In this document: positions 63,038-64,000 of the stretch, one piece after another | Layout of the letters: every line of letters starts with the position of its first letter | Numbering within the stretch: the stretch's first letter is position 1 | NCBI GenBank assembly: GCA_025056355.1 | Contig: JANWWI010000005.1 | Location: 1 to 64,000 of the forward strand | From: Casimicrobiaceae bacterium | GTDB taxonomy: Bacteria > Pseudomonadota > Gammaproteobacteria > Burkholderiales > Casimicrobiaceae | DNA length: 64,000 nucleotides | Reading direction: 5' to 3' | Position numbers and translations under genes: made by a program | Notes under the pieces: generated by a model | What the model was told of the DNA's origin: nothing | Seen by the model: only the letters and a program-made list of their open reading frames with translations | Databases searched by the model: none

Positions 63038-64000
63038 CCGGGCGTGAGTGCATCGGCAAGCGCCACGAAATCGGCACACGAAAGCGTCTCGGCGCGTGCC
63101 TCCGGATCAAGGCCAAGCGCCTCGATCTGTGCCGGCGACAGATGGGCCGCGAGCGCCTTTCGGATCATCTTGCGGCGCTGGGTGAAGGCAAGCATCACCA
63201 CCTCGGCAAAGCGCGCCTCATCGCGCGGACGAAGACGCAGGGGTCCGAGCGGCTCCAAGCGCACCACCGAGGAGTCCACTTTCGGAGCAGGCCGGAAGGC
63301 TCCCGGGGGCACCTCGAACAAGCGCTCGACCCGGAAACGGTATTGCAGCATCACCGAAAGCCGGCCTCGCGCAGGCTCGCCCTCACGAGCCACGATTCGA
63401 TCGACCACCTCTTTTTGCAACATGAAGATCATGTCGCGTATGAGCGGCTCGAACCGGCTCAGGTGAAAAAGGATCGGGGTCGAGATGTTGTAGGGCAGAT
63501 TGCCAACCACGCGCAGCATCGGTGAAGCTATGGCCGCATCCGCTTGCGGCCCAGCTCCGGCCGGCAGCCTGTGAGCGCAGGCAGTCCGCCCCCTCACCCG
63601 GCCCTTCGGGCCACCCTCTCCCGACGGGAGAGGGTCAACACCTCCTGCCTCTGCCCTTGGAAAAGGATCACGCCGCCCTTCCTCTCGCTCTGCCGGGGGG
63701 GCAACCCCTCCTGCCTCCGCCCTTGGAAAACGATCAAGCCGCCTTGCCTTAGAAAGAGCGTCAAGCCGTTCCTCCCCTGCCTCTGCGAGAGGGTCAACCC
63801 CTCCTGCCTCTGCCCTTGGAAAAGGATCACGCCGCCCTTCCTCTCGCTCTGCGGGGGGGTCAACCCCTCCTGCCTCCGCCCTTGCGAGGGGAACAAGCCG
63901 TTCCCCCTCTCCCTCCGGGAGAGGGTCGGGGTGAGGGCACGCCCACACCGAGTCATGGTGAGCGCGCTGCCACACCTTCGCCCATCGCAGGAAGTCGACG
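63034..64000 (-). CDS. ksgA: 16S rRNA dimethyladenosine transferase KsgA, partial, with in-frame repeat insertion
   Basis: The C-terminal part is Ksg[20 protein letters not shown] (the N-L-P-Y motif), [27 protein letters not shown] (in parts), [16 protein letters not shown] and [13 protein letters not shown]. The N-terminal part lies beyond the window, and at 64000 the frame reads [13 protein letters not shown]. Between these, roughly 63545-63945, is about 130 codons of repeats. They read as [16 protein letters not shown] and four RAEAGGV units and have no homology to KsgA. The reading frame stays open throughout, so the enzyme may carry a long disordered loop before its active site. It dimethylates A1518/A1519 of 16S rRNA. 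Confidence 0.85.
   Translation of the reverse strand, partial: VDFLRWAKVWQRAHHDSVWACPHPDPLPEGEGERLVPLARAEAGGVDPPAEREEGRRDPFPRAEAGGVDPLAEAGEERLDALSKARRLDRFPRAEAGGVAPPAEREEGRRDPFPRAEAGGVDPLPSGEGGPKGRVRGRTACAHRLPAGAGPQADAAIASPMLRVVGNLPYNISTPILFHLSRFEPLIRDMIFMLQKEVVDRIVAREGEPARGRLSVMLQYRFRVERLFEVPPGAFRPAPKVDSSVVRLEPLGPLRLRPRDEARFAEVVMLAFTQRRKMIRKALAAHLSPAQIEALGLDPEARAETLSCADFVALADALTPG
63588..63940. repeat. Palindromic repeat element inside ksgA
   Basis: This 350-bp segment begins with CCCCCTCACCC, a GGCCC/GGGCC hairpin and ACCCTCTCCC-GA-CGGGAGAGGGT. It ends with CCCTCTCCC-TC-CGGGAGAGGGTC and GGGGTGAGGG, an inverted version of the beginning. In the middle an 84-bp block is present twice almost exactly (63641-63724 and 63800-63884), each with TGCCTCTGCCCTTGGAAAAG. 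The hairpin pattern is related to the REP-like units at 26-301 and 27350-27524. Confidence 0.8.

Overview
The window is a GC-rich stretch of a betaproteobacterial chromosome, most likely from the order Burkholderiales. Evidence for this is the number of solitary Bug/TctC-type binding proteins, the TRAP transporters, an RpoD with a long basic N-terminal extension, an IPTL/VPTL-CTERM protein, and the blocks pcm-tolC and ffs-dnaX-ybaB-recR. No phage, plasmid, transposase or CRISPR array was seen. Most genes are chromosomal and the accessory content is catabolic.

Bases 1-9500 hold aromatic-acid catabolism and a toxin-antitoxin pair. There is a ligJ-type 4-oxalomesaconate hydratase overlapping a ModA-like protein, a Phd/VapC module, a LysR regulator and a TRAP binding protein without permeases. 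A four-gene cluster follows (enoyl-CoA hydratase, feruloyl-CoA synthase, thiolase, thioesterase) in which every junction is an ATGA overlap.

Bases 9509-18300 form one leftward operon: SDR, TRAP DctP-DctQ-DctM, a two-subunit transketolase, a full-length transketolase and a glycerate-dehydrogenase-like reductase. It has a divergent LysR and a 25-bp perfect dyad between them. I cannot match this gene set to a pathway I know, and it is the best candidate for an undescribed catabolic system. Bases 19531-27099 carry a D-tartrate region (LysR, DapA-like lyase, Bug protein, SDR, TarD), a HigBA-like module with its operator, and TRAP DctQM without a binding protein.

Bases 27651-41426 are mixed: a TonB-dependent receptor, a flavin reductase, a molybdenum hydroxylase pair, a glycosyltransferase-methyltransferase fusion, a small surface operon (VPTL-CTERM protein and collagen-like protein), AmpG, a GumN protein, a TolC-like protein and Pcm. 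Bases 41733-50393 hold rpoD, a CAU-anticodon tRNA followed by degenerate tandem copies of its 3' half, a flippase-like membrane protein, alr, a frameshifted glucokinase, a Ca2+/cation antiporter and a ComEA-like protein with a Lys/Asp/Glu-rich tail.

Bases 50659-58823 contain a solitary family-5 binding protein, a FadR-type regulator with a probable operator, and a glucarate/galactarate pathway (Bug, GudD, GarD, GarL, GarR) leading to pyruvate and D-glycerate. The right end is housekeeping: mltF, 4.5S RNA, dnaX, ybaB, recR and a ksgA that runs off the window. This ksgA is interrupted in frame by about 350 bp of palindromic repeats related to the REP-like repeats at 26-301 and 27350-27524.
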